Shown one piece after another: positions 58,642-64,000 of a DNA stretch of 64,000 nt (positions are counted from its first letter, which is position 1; the number at the start of each line of letters is the position of its first letter). The notes beneath the pieces were generated by a model. The model worked only from the letters and a program-made list of their open reading frames with translations. It searched no databases and was not told where the DNA came from. Source of the DNA: Hyphomicrobium_A sp963782555 (lineage in GTDB: Bacteria > Pseudomonadota > Alphaproteobacteria > Rhizobiales > Hyphomicrobiaceae); contig CAWAKB010000004.1 of the NCBI GenBank assembly GCA_963782555.1, forward strand, positions 682,001 to 746,000. Direction: 5' to 3'. Position numbers and translations under genes: made by a program.

Positions 58642-60626
58642 CTACATGCCCAGCTCGTCCAAACCACGAAACAGCTCGAGCGCGTCCGGATTGGCCAATG
58701 CCTCGCTGTTCTTGATTTCGCGCCCCATGATGGCGTCACGCACCGCAAGCTCCGCGAGCTTGCCTGACTTGGTGCGCGGAACGTCGGCAACGGCGATGAT
58801 CTTCGCGGGAACATGGCGAGGGGACGCACCTTCGCGGAGCCGCTTCTTGACCTGCTCCTTCAAGGCGTCCGTCAGCGGAACCTCCGGCGCCATGACCACG
58901 AACAATACGATGCGCACATCTCCGTCGAAATCCTGACCGACGACGACGCTCTCGACTATTTCGGGAAACTGCTCGACGAGGCGGTAGATCTCGGCCGTGC
59001 CGATGCGCACACCCTGTGGATTGAGCGTCGCATCAGAACGGCCGTGAATGATGATGCCGCCGTGCTCTGTCCATTCGGCAAAATCGCCGTGGTGCCAAAG
59101 ACCGGGAAACCGCATGAAGTAAGCGCTTTGATACCTTTGCCCATCTGGGTCGTTCCAAAATCCGATTGGCATCGAAGGGAAGCTGTTGCGACACACGAGC
59201 TCACCCTTCTCGCCGCGGATGCTCACGCCTCGCTCATCGGCCACATCGACGTCGAGGCCGAGCGCTGGTCCCTGAATCTCGCCGCGCCACACCGGCTTCA
59301 CAGGATTTCCAAGGACGAAGCAGCCGCAAATGTCGGTTCCGCCCGAGATCGAGGCCAGATGCAGGTCTTGCTTGATTGACTGATAGACGAAATCAAAGCT
59401 CTCCGGCGCCAGCGGCGATCCGGTCGAGATCATCGACTTCAATGCCGAAAGATCGTAGGAGCGGCCGGGCGCAAACCCTGTCTTATGCAGCGAAGCTATG
59501 TATTTCGCCGAGGTGCCAAAGTGCGTGCACCGTTCCAGCGCGGCATAGTCCCACAGCACCTGATGCGACGGATAGAAGGGCGAGCCATCATAGAGAAGAA
59601 GCGTCGCTCCCGAACCGAGTGCCGAGGCCAACCAGTTCCACATCATCCACCCCAGCGTCGTGAAATAGAACACCCGATCGCCCGGCTGGATGTCGCTATG
59701 AAGCTGGTGCTCGGACACGAGCTTCAGGAAGACCCCTCCGGAGGTGTGCACGATGCACTTGGGGACGCCGGTCGTGCCGGAGGAAAAGAGGATGAAAAGA
59801 GGATGATTGAAGGCCACGCGCACGAACGACGGTCGGTCTTCCGATCGCGCATCGACGAGGTCTGCCCAGCATCCCACACGCGGATGCCCCCGAACTGGGA
59901 ATTCAGCGCTTCAACGGTCTCGCCGTCGCGACCGAGATAGCCCACCACAACGATGCACTCGATCGTGGGCAATTTCCCGCATATTGCAGCGACCTTCTCA
60001 GAGAGATCGTAGGTCTTGCCATTATAATAGTAGCCATCGCTGATGATGAGCACCTTGGGTGCAACTTGCCCCAATCGATCCAAGAGACCCTGCACGCCAA
60101 AGTCCGGCGAGCAAGAAGACCACACTGCGCCGAGAGAAGCTGCCGCCAGCATCGCCATCACGCTTTCGGGCATGTTGGGCAGGATTGCCGCGACGCGGTC
60201 ACCGGGCTGAACACCCAGCTCTCGAAACAATGCCTGCGCCCTTGCCACAGCTACACTCAGCTCGTGCCAAGTGACGCGCCGCTTCACCTTCTCCTCGCCC
60301 CAGAAGACGAGGGCATCGTCTTGGTCTGCACCCCTGCCGAGGCAATTCTCGGCATAATTGAGCTGCGCATTTGGAAAAAACTGCGCGCCCGGCATGCGAT
60401 CGCCGTCAACAAGATAGGGCTCGCTACCGATGTCGCCCCTCACGCCGGCAAAATTCCAAAGCTCCGCCCAAAACGCCCCGGACTCTTCGAGTGACCAACG
60501 ATAGAGCTCCTCGTAGCTCAGCGAGCTTCCGAGCCTTCGTCCGACCCCGGCCATAAAACGCGACATGAGCGCTTGTTCTTTTCGTTGCTCGCCGGGCGAC
60601 CAGAGAGGGACTTGCATCGCTTTCAT
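58642..60626 (-). pseudogene. aacS: Acetoacetyl-CoA synthetase gene split by one frameshift
   Basis: Two frames together give a full ~660-residue ANL enzyme that activates acetoacetate. The first (60626 down to ~59870) holds the N-terminal part: WAELWNFAGV, FFPNAQLNYAENCL, FWGEEKVKRRVTW, AAASLGAVWSSCSPDFG. The second (~59870 to 58642) continues ADLVDARSEDRPSFVRVAFNHP, then ILFSSGTTGVPKCIVHTSGG, YFTTLGWMMWNW, SGGTDICGCF, GRSDATLNPQGVRIGTAEIY and the C-terminal TKSGKLAELAVRDAI. The break lies near 59868 in RVWDA/WADLVDA and one missing base would explain it. Both halves are otherwise well conserved, so a sequencing error is as likely as real loss. Confidence 0.8.
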
Positions 60627-60949
60627 TCCATTTGCACAACCGACGTGATCACCGCTGAGCTGCGGGCAATCAGCTTAATAGCTGTGTTTTGCCTTCGTTA
60701 AAATTGCCCGACCTAGACATGCATCCTTTGTCGCACGGATGCGACATCTGTCTCGATGGCAATTGCCGCGGCCCGATGATCTCCATTTATTGGGCATCAG
60801 CCTTGCGGCAGGCATGCGCATTGCACGTTCTCACCCCAGCAGAGCAGAAGTTCGCGTTTGCTGCAAACAGGATTGAAGTGATGCCGGCGCGTGATCTGCC
60901 GGCTCTTTCTGCGCCCGAGGTCGAGCGATGACGACAAACTTGGAGTTGT
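60627..60949. other. Intergenic stretch upstream of aacS, no gene assigned
   Basis: An 80-codon frame at 60689-60931 (+) has no recognisable motif and is not supported by a ribosome site. The stretch likely contains the leftward promoter for the acetoacetyl-CoA synthetase gene. Confidence 0.4.
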
Positions 60950-61139
60950 ATGGTGTCGCCAGATAAAGTGATGGTTGGTTTCGCCGGCGGCGAGTTCGGC
61001 ATCAAGGGGCAAATTCTCGCCTTGGACACCAAGACGGGCAATGAGGTCTGGAAAGCGTCAACGCTTCCTGATCCTGGCGGCCCCGGCTCGGAAACATGGG
61101 GCAAAGATTCACTCAAGTACGGCGGCGCGCTAGCGCCCA
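60950..61139 (+). pseudogene. Remnant of a PQQ-dependent alcohol dehydrogenase
   Basis: About 62 codons read DKVMVGFAGGEFGIKGQILALDTKTGNEVWK and then PDPGGPGSETWGKDSLKYGG. This is the segment of XoxF/ExaA-type quinoprotein dehydrogenases containing GGEFGxRG, the propeller-blade ALDAKTGxxxW motif and PGxGxPGSETW. Nothing upstream (signal peptide, cysteine pair) or downstream (active-site Asp, tryptophan-docking repeats) remains, and the frame degenerates after ~61139. The sequence from there to the rsgA stop (61254) is unassigned. It is a deletion scar of a once complete methanol- or ethanol-dehydrogenase-type gene. Confidence 0.65.
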
Positions 61140-61253
61140 TTCAGAACAAGGGCTTCCAGCACATCAGTGGCTTATGGGAGAGTTGGCGCCCCGCTGGGAG
61201 GTGGTCGGTTCCGCATCAGTTGTCCCGATGCCCCAAGCGGTCGCATTCGAGTC

Positions 61254-62234
61254 TTACCGGGCGCTGAGTTGCGATGCGCGTGCGAGCCTAACGAAGGCGG
61301 CAAGACGCCCCGCCTCGAGGTCTCCCTGCATGACGGCGGCGCGCACGGCGCATTTCGGCTCACTTTCATGCCGACAATTGCGGAACCGACACTGAATTGC
61401 GAGGGCTTCGATATCATCAAAATTGCCTTCGAGTCCTTTCGCGGTGTTATTCCACAGGGCCACCCCGCGAATGCCGGGCGTGTCGATAATCGCGCCGCCT
61501 TGCAGTCGGGTGAACAGTTGGCGATGCGTTGTCGTATGCCGACCGCGACTGTCATGCACGCGGACTTCCTGCGTCGCCTGCGCCTCACGCCCTAGAAGCA
61601 GGTTTGTCAATGTCGACTTGCCCACGCCCGACGATCCAATGAAGACGACGGTTTGGTTTCCGTCGAAATATGCCTCAAGATCCCGAACACCACCGCGTTC
61701 CCGTGCGCTGATCGCGTGGATCGGCGCACCGGCAGCAAGACCAGCAATCTGACCGAGCACTCCGGCAAGATCGCTTGCTAGATCGGCCTTGTTGAGGAGC
61801 ACGACTGGCGCGGCGCCGCTTTCGCGCACCAACTCAAGGTACCGTTCGATGCGGGCGAGGTTGAAGTCGCCATCCGCCGCCGTCACGATGAACACGATTT
61901 CGATGTTTGCCGCCAGAAGCTGCGGCCTGGTCTCGCTCGATGCCTGGCGCACCAGGGCGCTGGTCCGCGGCAGAACGGCCTCGATCGTGGCTGGACCGTC
62001 GCCCGTCGCCAAGCGTAACGCCACGAAATCGCCGACGCCCGGGAGATCGGAGCGCTGCACGACAATATTGCGGATGCGACCTGTCGTCCCCGCGGTCAAC
62101 TCGGTTAAATCGGTGGCGACGCGGTAATGGCTGCGATGCTCACCGACCACGCGGCCTGGCACCAGGCCATCGGCGGCGTGGGCCGCGAATTCCGCTTGCC
62201 GTCGCCCGCTCCAACCCAATGCCTCGAGTGTCAT
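61254..62234 (-). CDS. rsgA: Ribosome small subunit-dependent GTPase A
   Basis: A 326-residue circularly permuted GTPase assisting 30S subunit maturation. An N-terminal OB-fold region (VGEHRSHYRVATDLTEL) precedes the GTPase domain, in which the G4 motif LLNKADLA comes before the P-loop GSSGVGKSTLTNLLL and the G3 DTPGIRG, the mark of the permutation. The C-terminal zinc finger CRFRNCRHESEPKCAV (C-x4-C-x-H-x5-C) is complete. Single leftward gene, divergent from groES across a 169-bp spacer that contains the CIRCE element. Confidence 0.93.
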   Translation of the reverse strand: MTLEALGWSGRRQAEFAAHAADGLVPGRVVGEHRSHYRVATDLTELTAGTTGRIRNIVVQRSDLPGVGDFVALRLATGDGPATIEAVLPRTSALVRQASSETRPQLLAANIEIVFIVTAADGDFNLARIERYLELVRESGAAPVVLLNKADLASDLAGVLGQIAGLAAGAPIHAISARERGGVRDLEAYFDGNQTVVFIGSSGVGKSTLTNLLLGREAQATQEVRVHDSRGRHTTTHRQLFTRLQGGAIIDTPGIRGVALWNNTAKGLEGNFDDIEALAIQCRFRNCRHESEPKCAVRAAVMQGDLEAGRLAAFVRLARASQLSAR

Positions 62235-62291
62235 GTTCCCGCTTTCTATCCGAACCCACTGTCAACGGCGCACGGGTGGACTCAGATACCG

Positions 62292-62318
62292 CTAGCACTC
62301 AACGGACGAGAGTGCTAA
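62292..62318. promoter_or_regulatory. CIRCE element (HrcA operator) before groESL
   Basis: CTAGCACTC-N9-GAGTGCTAA, one base off the consensus TTAGCACTC-N9-GAGTGCTAA, 85 bp before the groES start. HrcA binds this in many alphaproteobacteria to repress groESL until heat shock. Confidence 0.95.
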
Positions 62319-62403
62319 TAGATACGTTGGTTGCGGCTAGGGCTGTTTCTCAACGCCCCGAAATCCGCACATCACCCGAAAAATCAGAGATTTGAGGATT
62401 TCT

Positions 62404-62718
62404 ATGAAATTCCGTCCTTTGCACGACCGCGTCGTCCTTAAGCGGATCGAAGAGGATGCCAAGACTGCCGGCGGCATCATCATCCCCGACACCGTCAAGG
62501 AAAAGCCCATGCAGGGCGAAATCGTCGCTGTCGGCCCCGGTGCCCGCGACGACGCCGGAAAGGTCGTTCCGCTCGATTTGAAGGCCGGCGACCGCGTGCT
62601 GTTTGGCAAGTGGTCAGGCACCGAGGTCAAGATCGACGGCGAGGATCTGCTGATCCTGAAGGAAAGCGACATCCTCGGCGTGATCGACAGCCAGGCCAAA
62701 GTCAGGGTCGCCGCCTGA
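62404..62718 (+). CDS. groES: Co-chaperonin GroES (Cpn10)
   Basis: A 104-residue Cpn10. It begins MKFRPLHDRVVLKRIEE and carries the mobile-loop region KTAGGIIIPDTVKEKPMQGEIVAVGPG and VLFGKWSGTEVKIDGEDLLILKESDILG. It caps GroEL during ATP-driven folding. Start at ATG 62404, with TTGAGGA just upstream, not the in-frame ATG 62392. The groEL gene starts 48 bases after its stop, in one operon under CIRCE/HrcA control. Confidence 0.97.
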   Translation: MKFRPLHDRVVLKRIEEDAKTAGGIIIPDTVKEKPMQGEIVAVGPGARDDAGKVVPLDLKAGDRVLFGKWSGTEVKIDGEDLLILKESDILGVIDSQAKVRVAA

Positions 62719-62766
62719 ACCGAGACAGCCTCCCAAGCACCCCCAATTCCTCAGGAGCTAGCCCAC

Positions 62767-64000
<1,234 letters not shown>

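Overview
The window is a GC-rich chromosomal segment, most likely from an alphaproteobacterium of the Hyphomicrobiales (Rhizobiales) type. The pointers are a CIRCE-controlled groESL operon, a class I PHA synthase with two phasins, an acetoacetyl-CoA synthetase, clustered DUF883-type small membrane proteins, and a compact GlgE/TreXYZ glycogen-trehalose operon. The genus is inference. No rRNA, tRNA, CRISPR array, insertion sequence or phage gene was recognised.

Layout. (1) 1-4.75 kb: 3' end of a P-loop GTPase gene, then a leftward operon of small envelope proteins (two DUF883-like, one holin-X-like) ending in an AI-2E-family permease, with a frameshifted DUF883-like gene diverging from it. (2) 5-18.5 kb: a rightward locus of large polytopic membrane proteins (a GT-C-like protein, two YfhO-type proteins of which one is frameshifted, and another unassigned membrane protein). 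It also holds a methyltransferase, a GT2 glycosyltransferase fused to a short-chain dehydrogenase, and two related small membrane proteins with winged-helix-like tails. It looks like a lipid-linked-sugar glycosylation locus of unknown product. (3) 18.6-23.3 kb: a BaiN/HI0933-type flavoprotein, an ABC-F ATPase, a MaoC-type hydratase and a NYN-OST-HTH protein. (4) 23.4-41.3 kb: leftward glycogen/trehalose block glgE > treS-maltokinase > glgB > glgX > treZ > malQ > treY, in which five of six junctions overlap by 1-4 bases, plus otsA upstream. It encodes the GlgE route into alpha-glucan, the TreXYZ route out to trehalose, TreS interconversion and OtsA synthesis.

(5) 41.5-51.7 kb: a carbon-storage and acetate block with a zinc-LID adenylate kinase, two phasins, a 37-residue membrane peptide, an orphan LuxR-type response regulator, pyrophosphatase, an AcoR-like regulator without an AAA+ domain, aldehyde dehydrogenase, acetyl-CoA synthetase and PhaC. 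Together they would take aldehyde or acetate to acetyl-CoA and polyhydroxyalkanoate; acetoacetyl-CoA synthetase at 58.6-60.6 kb belongs with them. (6) 51.7-58 kb: three cyclic-di-GMP genes: a decayed EAL-GAF-GGDEF gene, a 1086-residue fusion of an APC-type amino-acid permease to GGDEF-EAL, and a PAS-GGDEF cyclase. (7) 58.6-64 kb: acetoacetyl-CoA synthetase split by a frameshift, a quinoprotein dehydrogenase remnant, rsgA, CIRCE, groES and the 5' part of groEL.

The most interesting items are the permease-GGDEF-EAL fusion, the GT2-SDR fusion inside the membrane glycosylation locus, three 12-bp TGCAG-type repeats at exactly 22-bp spacing upstream of a phasin gene, and the overlapping glycogen/trehalose operon. 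Four genes carry one-base frameshifts, so either several genes here are decaying or the sequence contains residual indel errors; raw reads would decide.
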